A stretch of 64,000 nt of DNA. Source: Phycisphaeraceae bacterium (lineage in GTDB: Bacteria; Planctomycetota; Phycisphaerae; Phycisphaerales; SM1A02). Shown piece after piece: positions 23,667 through 32,564 of the stretch; position 1 is the stretch's first letter; every line of letters begins with the position of its first letter. Location: assembly GCA_015709595.1 (NCBI GenBank), contig CP054178.1, positions 3,601,205 through 3,665,204 on the forward strand, in the 5' to 3' direction. The notes under the pieces were generated by a model. It searched no databases, had not been told where the DNA came from, and saw nothing but the letters and a program-made list of their open reading frames with translations. A program made the position numbers and the translations under genes.

Positions 23667-25348
23667 GCTCCTGATCCACTCCCCACGCCGCCTCCTCCCG
23701 ACTTCCATCGCCCGATGCGCGGCGGGGCTCCACCCGGCTTCGGGGGCTGCCCACCGCCCGCCGCCCCCCCGCCACCCATCGCCCCGCCTGATGAACTCCG
23801 ATCGCTCCCGCCCATTGCGGTCGATCCACCCAGGTCAAGCTCCGTGTCGAGATCGAGATCATCGAGTCCGACACCCTCGTTATCGGCCGTTTTCAGGCCC
23901 TCCTTTTCGATTCCTTCGTCCTCTTCCGAATCGTCGGTCTGCCCCCCCTGGGGAACCGCACCGGCGATCTCAACCACCGTGGGCACCATGGTCACATCCC
24001 GCATGTAGGCCACGCGAGCACGCGGGCTGGCCAGATCGATGACGACCTCGTAGATGACGGGATCGCGCAGAGGGGCATCCGGCTCGATCGCGTCCACTGT
24101 GCCCGCCGCCAGCCGAAGGCGATAGGTGAAGGACCGGGTCGTCACCCGGCCCACAATCTTCTCGAACTGTTCAGGCGTGAGAATCTCGCGCATGGCGGGC
24201 CAGGCCACGGTGGCCCGCTCCTCGGCGGAGAGGTCCGCCTGGGCGCGGGCGATCTCCGCCGCCTGATCCGGCGTCAGCCCCTCAAGTCCCAGCAGGGCTT
24301 CGTACGACGCGGTGTTCAGATCCAGTCGCCCGCGCCGATAGTCGGATTCCTCGGTCGAGAAGACATCCAGCGCCTCGCGCCAATCGCGCGGCGGCACATT
24401 GAAGAACCGCAGAATCTGCACGATCTTGGCGTCGCTCTCGAAAGTCGTCCCCTGGTCGAAGATTGACTTCACCGCGTTGGCGATGCCCTCGCCGAACCGA
24501 TCCGTCAGCCGTCGTCGCAGTTCATCCGACCACGGCGTGTTCAGGTTGATGCGTTTGCGCCCGTTGAGTTGCAGCGATGGCTCAACCGCGAAGACGGTGA
24601 CGACATCCGCCAGGCTGCGCGCGGTTCCCTCGGCGCCGATGACCGCCGATCCGGCTCCGGCGGAATCGAGCGCCATTGAACCGCCCTCGACCGACGCGCC
24701 GTCGATGAACGGTTCCGCTCCGGAGGCGCTGAAGGCGCCCAGTCCCGCGCCGTAGAGCACCTGGGGCGTCATGCCCGGCACGTCCAGCAGCTCCGCCACG
24801 GACTGGAAGGGCCGGCGCAGCGTCGAATCGCGATGCGCAATGATCGCGGCGGCCAGCGCGGGGTCGATGAGCAGCGTCCGTTCGAGCGCCGCGGCATCCA
24901 CCACGTTCAGGTCGAGCTTGCCCGCCTCCGGCTCCAGCAGGTCGCCGCGGGGACCGACCGGCAGCAGGCGGACCACACCCAGGAACTCGCCATCCTCGTA
25001 GATGGTGTACTGCGCTTCGAGTCGCGGCAGGTCGCCGGAGAGAATGCCGCGGCGCTGTTCATCCAGGTCAGCCATGACCGCCTGGAGGCCGGACCACGCC
25101 AATCCGCGCGACTGTTCGCCATGCACGGACGCGCCCGCTCCCGCCGCCTCGGCGCGAACCAGGTGGATGAGCGAACCCGCCAGCAGCAACGCCGCGCCGA
25201 TGAGGATCATGACCGCGAGCAGGACGAAGCCGCGCTCCCCTGCGGGGCGGCGTGACGTTCCCCGGTGGCGCGACGCTCCGCGTCGCGCAGCCATCGCGGG
25301 CAGGACGCCCTCGCCGTCAAGACAGCGGATGTTCCTGGCTCGCCTCAC
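23663..25348 (-). CDS. gspK: Type II secretion minor pseudopilin GspK
   Basis: 561 residues from a GTG at 25348 that overlaps the gspJ stop. After a long basic leader comes RG-FVLLAVMILIGAALLLAG, a prepilin cleavage site whose mature residue 5 is Ala instead of Glu, the known hallmark of GspK. The body has the two helix-hairpin-type segments of GspK: KLDLNVVDAAALERTL with SVAELLDVPGM, and RINLNTPWSDELRRRL. It is longer than most GspK (about 330), with an extra C-terminal region rich in Asp/Glu and then Gly/Pro. GspK caps the pseudopilus with GspI and GspJ. The leader contains copies of the dispersed palindrome. Confidence 0.85.
   Translation of the reverse strand: MRRARNIRCLDGEGVLPAMAARRGASRHRGTSRRPAGERGFVLLAVMILIGAALLLAGSLIHLVRAEAAGAGASVHGEQSRGLAWSGLQAVMADLDEQRRGILSGDLPRLEAQYTIYEDGEFLGVVRLLPVGPRGDLLEPEAGKLDLNVVDAAALERTLLIDPALAAAIIAHRDSTLRRPFQSVAELLDVPGMTPQVLYGAGLGAFSASGAEPFIDGASVEGGSMALDSAGAGSAVIGAEGTARSLADVVTVFAVEPSLQLNGRKRINLNTPWSDELRRRLTDRFGEGIANAVKSIFDQGTTFESDAKIVQILRFFNVPPRDWREALDVFSTEESDYRRGRLDLNTASYEALLGLEGLTPDQAAEIARAQADLSAEERATVAWPAMREILTPEQFEKIVGRVTTRSFTYRLRLAAGTVDAIEPDAPLRDPVIYEVVIDLASPRARVAYMRDVTMVPTVVEIAGAVPQGGQTDDSEEDEGIEKEGLKTADNEGVGLDDLDLDTELDLGGSTAMGGSDRSSSGGAMGGGGAAGGGQPPKPGGAPPRIGRWKSGGGGVGSGSGA
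25270..25315. repeat. Two palindromes in the gspK leader
   Basis: A perfect GCGACGC-TCC-GCGTCGC lies at 25270-25286, and an imperfect copy of the other palindrome type at about 25297-25315 codes Glu-Gly-Val-Leu-Pro-Ala. The first is identical to acs 33757-33773 except for one base. Confidence 0.65.
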
Positions 25349-26136
25349 TGTTCGCCCCCTTGCTCGGGCATCGACAGTTCCACGCCCGACGAGTCGTCCT
25401 CGCCCGCCCGGGCGTCTGGAATTGCGATGATGCGCACGCGGTCAGGTGGTGGAATCGACTCGTCAAACCGCAGCCGTGCGTCCGGCTCCAGCGGGGGGGC
25501 ATCTTCCGCGGCGTCGTCCGCGATCGGCGCCATCAGGTCGGCGTCATCCGTCGCCTCGGCCTGGGCGTCCGCCAGATCACTCGGCCACGGATCGAACCAG
25601 ATCGCCACCTCCACCGCCACGGGCAGGCGACCGGCCTGCAGCGAATCGAATGCGTCGCGCCACGACTGGCCATCGTGATAGCGGAATCGAACCTTGGCCA
25701 CCCGTCCCACGGGCCAGAACGGCTCGGAGCCGCTCGCGCCTCCCGCGCTTCCGCCCCGCACCGCGACTTTGCGGCCCTCGATCATCCCGGCTCCGGAAAC
25801 CCGGAACTCCGTCCGTTGCAGGTCGCCCAGCACGCGCGAGTCGCCCAGCCCCGCTTCCGCCAGGTGCGACGCCACCGACCGGCTCAGCACGCGGATGGAG
25901 CGGTTGTCGCCCGAGACGCCCGCGCCGAACGCCGCGTCTCCCACCAGGCACGTCACAAGATCCTGCTCCAGCCGGTCGATGACCAGCGAACAGGCCCGCT
26001 CGCGTTCGGCGTACGCGGCGGCGCGCTGGCGCGCCTCCAGCAGATTGCCGAAGAAGCCGAATGCCGAGCCGAGGAACGCGCCGATCAGCGCGATCGCGAC
26101 GAGAACTTCGATCAGCGAAAAGGCGCGCCGCCTCAT
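25345..26136 (-). CDS. gspJ: Type II secretion minor pseudopilin GspJ
   Basis: 263 residues from the ATG at 26136, which overlaps the gspI stop as ATGA. The leader MRRRA precedes FSLIEVLVAIALIGAFLG, a type IV pilin-like helix with Glu at mature residue 5. The residue before the cut is Ala rather than the usual Gly. The body pattern RACSLVIDRLEQDL and later FRYHDGQSWRD matches GspJ. It forms the pseudopilus tip with GspI and GspK. The C-terminus has an acidic stretch. Confidence 0.82.
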   Translation of the reverse strand: MRRRAFSLIEVLVAIALIGAFLGSAFGFFGNLLEARQRAAAYAERERACSLVIDRLEQDLVTCLVGDAAFGAGVSGDNRSIRVLSRSVASHLAEAGLGDSRVLGDLQRTEFRVSGAGMIEGRKVAVRGGSAGGASGSEPFWPVGRVAKVRFRYHDGQSWRDAFDSLQAGRLPVAVEVAIWFDPWPSDLADAQAEATDDADLMAPIADDAAEDAPPLEPDARLRFDESIPPPDRVRIIAIPDARAGEDDSSGVELSMPEQGGEQ

Positions 26137-26642
26137 CGTCGCCCTCCCCCGCCGCTTCCGCGGCCCGCGCCGGTCGGTGACGGAGCCGGGAGCCCCTCGA
26201 TCATCTCGTCTTCCCGATACTCCTCGACCAGCGCGTCGCGCAGGCGAACCAGTCGCCGCAGCGTGGCGGCGGGCGCGGTCGCCTCGCTGCTGGTGTAGAT
26301 GCGAATCTCGACGAGCGTCAGCCCGCGCCAGGGCGCGACCTCGGTCGAGGCCTCCACGCGCCACGACCCCAGCCCGCTCACCGGCGGACCGGCGTTGAAG
26401 TCGTACAGGTCGATCGAACCGATCGACTCGAGCGGGGCATCCAGCAGGTCGTTGATGTTGATCAGCCCGGCCTCGAGTTCCGCCATCTTGGACCGCGCCG
26501 CGTCCATCGCCAGCTGACGATCGTGCAGCCGCCCCAGCGCTGCAACCGAGTTGCCCACGACCGAGAGCGTCAGCGCCGCCGCGCCGGCGAAGATGGCCAG
26601 CGCCACCAGCAGTTCAAACAGGATCGCGCCACGGCGTGTCAT
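26133..26642 (-). CDS. gspI: Type II secretion minor pseudopilin GspI
   Basis: 169 residues from the ATG at 26642, overlapping the gspH stop as ATGA. MTRRG-AILFELLVALAIFAGAAALTL is a class III prepilin leader with Glu at mature position 5. The following RQLAMDAARSKMAELEAG is the typical GspI helix, where E. coli-type proteins read A..A...a...ll. A Gly/Arg-rich tail follows the beta region. It is part of the minor pseudopilin cluster H-I-J-K. Confidence 0.8.
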   Translation of the reverse strand: MTRRGAILFELLVALAIFAGAAALTLSVVGNSVAALGRLHDRQLAMDAARSKMAELEAGLININDLLDAPLESIGSIDLYDFNAGPPVSGLGSWRVEASTEVAPWRGLTLVEIRIYTSSEATAPAATLRRLVRLRDALVEEYREDEMIEGLPAPSPTGAGRGSGGGGRR

Positions 26643-27370
26643 GGCGACGTTCTCCCGGGCGAGCCGTCGCGCGATGACGGCGATCCACCCATGCCCGCCA
26701 GCACCGGGTCGCTTTCCGGTTCGATCGCAGGCACGTATCGGTCGAAGCGTGTGAGTCCCGTCCACGGGTTGACGATCAGGCGGACCGCCCGGCCGTCGGC
26801 GTCGGTGAACCACAGGTCACGTCCCGCCAGCACCGACCCGTCGCTCAGAAACACCGCCACGCGCAGGGATCGCACCAGGGCCGCATCGGTCAACTCCGCG
26901 AATCTCGAATCCGTGCCCGCCGGCTCGCCGGGCGGCTCATCGCGGAAGGCGACGCCGGAAGGCAGGTCAAGGCGGGACCATGACGACGTCGCGGGATCCG
27001 CCCCGGGGTCGAAGTCGAACTCCGCCGCACGGTCCTCGTTGGAGCCGCCTGTCAGGCGTCGTCCCCCCGCACTGCGGATTGACTGGCCGGGCGCATCCGG
27101 GCCCTCCTCCGCGAGCAATCGATGGCGTGGATCGAAGGGCATGATGACAAGCCGCCCGGGATCGGGCAGAAAGCGAACCTCGCGCGGGGCGCCCGTGGTC
27201 ATGGCTTCGGCCCTGGCGAGGGCGAGATGCGCCTGCACTTCCGCCTGCGCGGCCTCGAAGGACCGCTCGGCGAAACGCTCCGCGAGCGGAGGGGTCACCA
27301 GCGCCAGGATCGCCGCCAGCAAGGCCAGCGCGATCAGCATCTCGATCAGCGACACTCCGCGCCAAGGCAT
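26639..27370 (-). CDS. gspH: Type II secretion pseudopilin GspH
   Basis: 243 residues from the ATG at 27370, which leaves a five-residue leader MPWRG before VSLIEMLIALALLAAILALV, a prepilin helix with Glu at position 5. A GTG at 27469 overlaps the gspG stop as GTGA and would add 33 residues; the operon pattern supports it, the short leader argues against. The C-terminal half with VAVFLSDGSVLAGRDLWFTDADGRAVRLIVNPWTG fits the GspH/FimT beta fold. Confidence 0.78.
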   Translation of the reverse strand: MPWRGVSLIEMLIALALLAAILALVTPPLAERFAERSFEAAQAEVQAHLALARAEAMTTGAPREVRFLPDPGRLVIMPFDPRHRLLAEEGPDAPGQSIRSAGGRRLTGGSNEDRAAEFDFDPGADPATSSWSRLDLPSGVAFRDEPPGEPAGTDSRFAELTDAALVRSLRVAVFLSDGSVLAGRDLWFTDADGRAVRLIVNPWTGLTRFDRYVPAIEPESDPVLAGMGGSPSSRDGSPGRTSP

Positions 27371-27465
27371 GCGCAGTTTCTCCCGACACGAGTCAGCACG
27401 ACCCGACGAGGCGTCGCCGTGCCCGCCGACCGGAACAGGGCCAAAGGACGGACGAGCCGCCGCGC

Positions 27466-27963
27466 TCACCCATCGACGCTGAAGTCGTCCATGGACTCAA
27501 ACTCGCCGTCGGCGTTCTTGCGGTGCGTGGTGATGTCGTCGTCAGTGTCCTCCTCGCGATCCGGGCCAAGCGAAATCAGGTCGTAGGGCTTGCCATTCAC
27601 CAGTTCGCTGGGCGCGCGATACACCAGTTCGCTGCCCCACTTGTCGCGCTCGATCTTCTCCTTCAGGTACGGACCCTTCCATCGGGCCTCATCCTCTTCG
27701 TTCTCCAGGAGCGTCTTGTCCCAGAGCGCGGCCAGTCCCTCGTCGGTCGTGGGGTAGCGGCCCACGTCGAGCTTGAAGAGCTCGAGTCCCTGCTCCTCGA
27801 TCATGCGCAGCTGCACGCGCTGCAGGTCCACCTCGGCCTGCTCGCCCCGGCTCATCAGCGTGCCGGCCACGATGCCGAACAGCGCCAGCAGAATCACGAT
27901 CACGATCAGCAGTTCGATCAGGGTGAAGCCGCGTCGAATGATGCGGCGGGTTGCGATGGACAT
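27466..27963 (-). CDS. gspG: Type II secretion major pseudopilin GspG
   Basis: 165 residues from the ATG at 27963, with GAAGGAG nine bases upstream. The leader ends RRG, then FTLIELLIVIVILLALFGIVAG with Glu5. The middle LDVGRYPTTDEGLAAL and the end DLISLGPDREEDTDDDI are diagnostic of GspG, where the acidic loop binds the calcium ion that stabilises the pseudopilus. GspG is the main building block of the pseudopilus that pushes cargo through the secretin. Confidence 0.93.
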   Translation of the reverse strand: MSIATRRIIRRGFTLIELLIVIVILLALFGIVAGTLMSRGEQAEVDLQRVQLRMIEEQGLELFKLDVGRYPTTDEGLAALWDKTLLENEEDEARWKGPYLKEKIERDKWGSELVYRAPSELVNGKPYDLISLGPDREEDTDDDITTHRKNADGEFESMDDFSVDG

Positions 27964-28033
27964 GTCTGGCTCCTTCCGACTGAGAGGCGCGCGGCCTCGA
28001 ACTTCTCGAACGGGCGACACGGGCCGCCCGGGG

Positions 28034-29224
28034 TTACTGACCGATGGAACTGCTCAACTGCATCATGGGCATGAACAGCGCCATGAAGATGAACACGACC
28101 ACGCCCGCCAGCAGCATGAGCAGAATCGGCTCCATGAGGCGCAGCATGGTGGAAAGAATGCGGTCGATGCGTTTCTCGATGGTGTCCGCGATGGTCGTGA
28201 GCACATCCGGCAGGTTGTTGGCGGCCTCCCCCACCGCGATCATCTCGATCACGTCGTCGCCCAGCATGCCCGACTGGCCCAGCGGCGCAGTCAGCGATTC
28301 GCCCTGGCGCACGGACTCGGTCGCCTCGTCGATCGCCTCCGCCAGCACCAGATGCCCGGCGGCGTCGCGGCTGATCTTCATCGCCGCCAGCATGGGAATG
28401 CCGTTGCCCAGCATGGTGCCGAGGATGCGGGTGAAGCGCGCCACCGAAAGGGCGCTGATGAACGCGCCCAGCCCCGGCGTCCGCAGTTGCCACTGCGCCA
28501 GGCGCCGGCCCATGCCCGGACGCCTGAGCGTCCACGCCGCACCGAACGCCGCCGCGGTCAATCCGACCAGCACCCAGGCCCAGTGATCCGTCAGCGCCGC
28601 CGAGGCGCCAAGCAGCAGCTGCGTGCTCAGCGGCAACTCGATGCGCTCAAACATCGGTCGGAACTTGGGGACGAAGAACACCAGCGCGCCCACCACCACC
28701 AGAACCGCCATCGACAGCAGGATGACCGGGTAGATCAGATTGCCCGTCACCTTGGCTTTCATGTCGGCCTGATGCTCGAGGAAGTCGCCCAGACGGGCCA
28801 GCACCTGCTCGAGGAAGCCGCCCATCTCGCCCGCCCGCACCATGGCGATATGCACCGCGGGGAAGACGTCGGCCCGCGCCTCCATCGCATCCGCCAGTCG
28901 CGCACCGTCCGCCACCGCGTCCGCGATTTCATTCATGACCTTGGAGAGATGCGGCGTGGCCTTACTGCGACCCAGCAGCCGCAGCGCCCGCAGCAGCGGC
29001 ACCCCGGCGCGCAACAGATCAGCCAACTGTCGATAGACCCCCGCCAGCCGGCGCGTCGAGACGCCTCGTCGCAGGGATCGTCGTTCGCGCACTTCACGCA
29101 CCGCGATCGGCGCCAGCGCGCGGGCCGACAACTCGGCCAGCACCACCTGTTCACTGGCGCCGACCAGCCGGCCCGTGATTCGCTGCCCGGCGGCATCACG
29201 TGCTGTGTAGGTGAATAGACCCAT
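28034..29224 (-). CDS. gspF: Type II secretion inner-membrane platform protein GspF
   Basis: 396 residues from the ATG at 29224, starting MGLFTYTARDAAGQRITG as GspF/PilC proteins do, with CAGGAGAG about 13 bases upstream. Two repeated GspF domains are visible: VYRQLADLLRAGVPLLRALRLLG in the first, RFTRILGTMLGNGIPMLAAMKI in the second. Membrane segments lie around residues 170-190, 220-235 and 365-390. GspF organises the pseudopilus assembly platform together with GspE, GspL and GspM. It is the first gene of the operon; a gap of 70 bases separates it from gspG. Confidence 0.93.
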   Translation of the reverse strand: MGLFTYTARDAAGQRITGRLVGASEQVVLAELSARALAPIAVREVRERRSLRRGVSTRRLAGVYRQLADLLRAGVPLLRALRLLGRSKATPHLSKVMNEIADAVADGARLADAMEARADVFPAVHIAMVRAGEMGGFLEQVLARLGDFLEHQADMKAKVTGNLIYPVILLSMAVLVVVGALVFFVPKFRPMFERIELPLSTQLLLGASAALTDHWAWVLVGLTAAAFGAAWTLRRPGMGRRLAQWQLRTPGLGAFISALSVARFTRILGTMLGNGIPMLAAMKISRDAAGHLVLAEAIDEATESVRQGESLTAPLGQSGMLGDDVIEMIAVGEAANNLPDVLTTIADTIEKRIDRILSTMLRLMEPILLMLLAGVVVFIFMALFMPMMQLSSSIGQ

Positions 29225-29702
29225 GCAACCGGTCGCTCTCTCCTGAAACCGGACGATGACGCTCCGTGTCACGCTCAAGTCCAGTCTTATCAATCCCTTA
29301 CGAACATCAGGCGCGCGGTCACCGCACTCGCCTCAAGGTCTTGGACACCAAGCAGAGGACTTCATTCCCACATTTCCTCCCACGTGCTTTCCGCATGGGC
29401 GGCGTCCAACCCGTCCGACTTGCCCTTGCATCGGCCTTCCAAGAGTGAATCCTCGATGGAACCTCTGGGAACCGGGAACTTTGGTCGGTTGCAGGCAGGG
29501 TTGCTCGCCCCTCGCATCAGCTTCGAACCGTGGACCTGCCCATTCACTCCAGCCACGGTCAACCGGGAAAACTGGGAAAACAAGGATGCCGCGGCCCTTC
29601 CCCCCTTGCCAGCGATGGCGTCCCCGCTCACAATGCCGCCCACGTGAACAGGGAGTGTTCACCACCGCACCCGGCAGGGTGCGACGTCACGGAGGCACGA
29701 AC
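29225..29702. other. 478-base gap upstream of the gsp operon
   Basis: The region between gspF (minus) and the small sigma-like gene (plus) should hold promoters for both directions. I see no clear promoter pair, no tRNA and no riboswitch I can name. Several short frames here overlap each other on both strands and none has family features. Confidence 0.5.
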
Positions 29703-29921
29703 ATGCAGGGCAAGGATGCCACGTTCGTTCGGCGTTTCGCCGGCACGCTGACCCGGTTTGAGCGACTCGTCTTGGCGCTCCACTACGTGGATGAGTTATC
29801 CATCCACGAGGTTGGCGCTGTGCTCAACGCGCCCACCCACGAGGTGGAGGAGACCTTGCGCATCTTGCGGGAGCGAACCGCTCAGGCCGCCGCCCAATGG
29901 CAGGCCGTCCCGAGCGTCTGA
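29703..29921 (+). CDS. Stand-alone sigma-70 region-4-like DNA-binding protein
   Basis: 72 residues from the ATG at 29703, preceded by GGAGG at the right distance. FERLVLALHYVDELSIHEVGAVLNAPTHEVEETLRILRER follows the sigma-70 region 4 pattern (R..L.L.Y.e.lS..EIa..L..s...V...l...), the helix-turn-helix that reads the -35 box. There is no region 2, so it cannot act as an ordinary sigma factor alone; it might be an anti-sigma partner, a transcription regulator or a remnant. It sits in front of the sulfotransferase gene and points away from the gsp operon. Confidence 0.65.
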   Translation: MQGKDATFVRRFAGTLTRFERLVLALHYVDELSIHEVGAVLNAPTHEVEETLRILRERTAQAAAQWQAVPSV

Positions 29922-29978
29922 CCCGGTTCTTCGTTTCAACGCATCACGCGCCAGTCATCCGGCCGGTATCCTGCCGCC

Positions 29979-30704
29979 ATGTCGATGCGCCTCGCCATGT
30001 GGTCCGGACCGCGCAACATTTCCACCGCCATGATGCGCGCCTGGGGGAACCGACCGGACACCGTGGTCTGCGACGAACCGCTGTACGCCCATTACCTGAA
30101 GATCACCGGGCTCCCCCACCCCGGCGCGGTGGAAGTCATCGCCCACCACGAGACGGACTGGCGAAAGGTGGTCGCGTGGCTCACCGGCCCGGTCCCCGAC
30201 GGCCGCGCCATCTTCTATCAGAAGCACATGACGCACCACCTGCTGCCGACCATCGACCGGGAATGGCTGGATGAGTTGACGCACACATTTCTCATCCGCG
30301 ACCCGCGCGAGATGCTCACGTCGTACATCCGCACCATCCCCGACCCGCGGCTGGAAGACACCGGCCTGCCTCAGCAGGTTGAAATCTTCGATCGCGTGAA
30401 GCAGCGAATGGGGCGCACACCCCCGGTCATCGACGCACGGGACGTGCTGGAGAATCCCCGCCGCACGCTCGGGCTGCTGTGCGACGCCCTCGGAGTGCCG
30501 TTCGCTGACGCCATGCTCCACTGGCCGCCCGGGCCGCGCGATACCGATGGCGTCTGGGCGAAGCACTGGTATCACAACGTGGAACGATCCACCGGCTTCG
30601 AGCCGTATCGGCCGAAGTCGGAGGATGTGCCGGATGCGTTGCATCCCCTGCTGGAGCAGTGCATGGCGTTGTATCAACGACTCCATCGAGACCGGCTGAC
30701 CTGA
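29979..30704 (+). CDS. Sulfotransferase-like protein
   Basis: 241 residues. The N-terminal LAMWSGPRNISTAMMRAWGNR is the 5'-phosphosulfate-binding loop of PAPS-dependent sulfotransferase-like proteins. FLIRDPREMLTSYIR matches the 3'-phosphate-binding region, where Arg and Ser contact PAPS. It is shorter than classic sulfotransferases and belongs to a bacterial group of unknown substrate. The next gene on the same strand, an aminotransferase, begins 79 bases later, so they may share a transcript. Confidence 0.78.
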   Translation: MSMRLAMWSGPRNISTAMMRAWGNRPDTVVCDEPLYAHYLKITGLPHPGAVEVIAHHETDWRKVVAWLTGPVPDGRAIFYQKHMTHHLLPTIDREWLDELTHTFLIRDPREMLTSYIRTIPDPRLEDTGLPQQVEIFDRVKQRMGRTPPVIDARDVLENPRRTLGLLCDALGVPFADAMLHWPPGPRDTDGVWAKHWYHNVERSTGFEPYRPKSEDVPDALHPLLEQCMALYQRLHRDRLT

Positions 30705-30783
30705 GCATACCGACTGCGGCGCCCCCGCGCCCACTATCATCGGTGCGTCGCAATGGCTCGCCGCGCCGATTCGATCCACACCC

Positions 30784-31683
30784 ATGCTGCAGACCTTCAA
30801 CGACAAGAACCGCGACATCGTCTACAACGTGAACGGGCGGCTGATCCCCCGCGACCAGCCGGGGATCAGCCCATTCGACTCCGCCGTGCAGGGCGGCGAC
30901 GCGGTGTGGGAAGGGCTGCGACTCTACAACGGACGCATCTTCAAACTGGTCGAGCACCTGGACCGACTTCGCTCCAGCGCCAAGGCCCTGGCGTTCGCGT
31001 CGATTCCGAGCCATGAGGCGATCATCAACGAGATCCGCCGCACGCTTGAGGCCAACCGCATGACCGACGGCGTCCACATCCGCCTGACGCTCACGCGCGG
31101 CATCAAGATCACCAGCGGCATGGACCCGCGGCTCAACCAGTCCGGCCCCACGCTCATCGTGCTGGCGGAGCACAAACCGCCCGTCTACAGCAAGGGCGGG
31201 CTGACGCTGGTGACGGCCTCCATCCGCCGCTTCGCGCCGGACATGCTGGACCCCAAGATCCACCACTGCAATCTCATTCAGTCGATCCTCGCCAAGATCG
31301 AAGCCAACACCGCCGGGGCGGATGATGCGCTCATGCTCGACCGCGACGGCTTCATCGCCGAGACCAACGCGACCCATGTGTTCATCGTCCAACGTGGCAC
31401 GGTGCTCACCTCGCACGAGGACGCCTGCCCGGAGGGCATCACGCGGGCCACGGTGATCGAACTCTGTCGGACGCATGCCATCCCACTCATCGAGAAGCGG
31501 CTCTCGCTCACCGAGGTCTACCGCGCCGATGAGTGCTTCTGCACCGGCACCATGGGCGAACTGGCGGGTGTGGTGAAGGTGGACGGACGCACGGTCGGCG
31601 ATGGCAAGGTCGGCCCGGTGACGCGGCGGCTGAGCGAACTGTACGCGGGATTGACGGCGCGCGAAGGCATGCCTGTCGTGTAA
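30784..31683 (+). CDS. ilvE: Class IV aminotransferase, probably branched-chain
   Basis: 299 residues of the PLP-dependent fold type IV family. FDSAVQGGDAVWEGLRLYNGRIFKLVEHLDRL is the N-terminal signature. DPKIHHCNLIQSILAKIEA carries the expected PLP lysine, and DGFIAETNATHVFIVQRG is the conserved E..(A/S)..N.F strand. EGITRATVIEL matches the phosphate-binding loop. Branched-chain aminotransferase is the likeliest role, making Leu, Ile and Val from their keto acids. D-amino-acid transaminase or 4-amino-4-deoxychorismate lyase are alternatives I cannot exclude without alignment. Confidence 0.8.
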   Translation: MLQTFNDKNRDIVYNVNGRLIPRDQPGISPFDSAVQGGDAVWEGLRLYNGRIFKLVEHLDRLRSSAKALAFASIPSHEAIINEIRRTLEANRMTDGVHIRLTLTRGIKITSGMDPRLNQSGPTLIVLAEHKPPVYSKGGLTLVTASIRRFAPDMLDPKIHHCNLIQSILAKIEANTAGADDALMLDRDGFIAETNATHVFIVQRGTVLTSHEDACPEGITRATVIELCRTHAIPLIEKRLSLTEVYRADECFCTGTMGELAGVVKVDGRTVGDGKVGPVTRRLSELYAGLTAREGMPVV

Positions 31684-31710
31684 GCCGCAACACGTCTCGA
31701 AGGAACCCCC

Positions 31711-32526
31711 ATGTCCCCCCTTCTCCAACTGTTCCTCGCCGTCGCCCTCGGGCTGCTCGCGCTGGCTGGTGTGCTGCATTTCATCGGATGGCTGGGCGCC
31801 TCCGGCGGACTGTTTCGGCGCGTGAGCGACGTCCTCTGCCGCGCTCCGCTGGTGGATGTGGTGCTGTTCGCCTTCACCGCCGTGCCGTGGATCGTTGGCG
31901 CCATCACCCACGGCTGGCTGGGCGTCGCGATGAGCGTTGGCGCGCAGGTCGGCGCCCTGTGGGCGTGGATCATTCTGCACGAGATCACGCACCCCGCGGC
32001 CCGCAAAGGCCCGCGCATCTACCGCACGCTGGATGGCATCGTGGGCCGCTTTCGCAACCACTTCGGCATGTGGTGGACGGCGTGGGTGGTGCCCGTCTTC
32101 TGGGGCGTGCGATTCGGCCAGTACTTCGTCTACCCCGTCATCACGTGGACCACGCGCCTGCCGAAGTACCGCCAGGGCGACTGGGTCAACATGTCGAGGC
32201 AGAAGTTCAGCGGGCTGGTCGGCTACGACCTCATCTGGTGCCTCTACTGCGACTGGATGACCGGCGTCTGGTCGCTCGGCTCGGAGATGCTGCGCAACGT
32301 CGAGTCGTTCTGGTGCCCGATCCGCTTTTACAGCGAGAAGAAGTGCGAGAACTGCAAGGTGGACTTTCCCGACGTGGCGGGCGGCTGGGTGGCGGCGGAT
32401 GGAACCATGCAGGATGTGACAAAGGTGCTTCAGGAGCAGTACGGCACGATCGGCCCCGTGAAGCCGTGGTTTGGCCACCCGGCGCGGCTGACGATCGATG
32501 GGGCCGACCCCGCACCACGACGATGA
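31711..32526 (+). CDS. Membrane protein of unknown function with cysteine pairs
   Basis: 271 residues beginning 27 bases after the aminotransferase. Three or four hydrophobic segments occupy about residues 5-25, 45-100 and 120-150, then a soluble tail. The soluble part has two cysteine pairs, LIWCLYCDWMTG and KKCENCKVDF, that could bind a metal, and an isolated Cys in SFWCPIRFY. HEITHPAARKG after the second helix looks like a membrane-edge loop. I do not recognise the family. The position suggests co-transcription with ilvE. Confidence 0.6.
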   Translation: MSPLLQLFLAVALGLLALAGVLHFIGWLGASGGLFRRVSDVLCRAPLVDVVLFAFTAVPWIVGAITHGWLGVAMSVGAQVGALWAWIILHEITHPAARKGPRIYRTLDGIVGRFRNHFGMWWTAWVVPVFWGVRFGQYFVYPVITWTTRLPKYRQGDWVNMSRQKFSGLVGYDLIWCLYCDWMTGVWSLGSEMLRNVESFWCPIRFYSEKKCENCKVDFPDVAGGWVAADGTMQDVTKVLQEQYGTIGPVKPWFGHPARLTIDGADPAPRR

Positions 32527-32564
32527 GGGCATGTGTCGAACCGACCCGTCGAATGAAGAGATGC

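Noticed and set aside
29225-29702. Cyclic-di-GMP or other riboswitch in the leader of the gsp operon
   Set aside because: I looked for the conserved core motifs on the minus strand and found none that fit.
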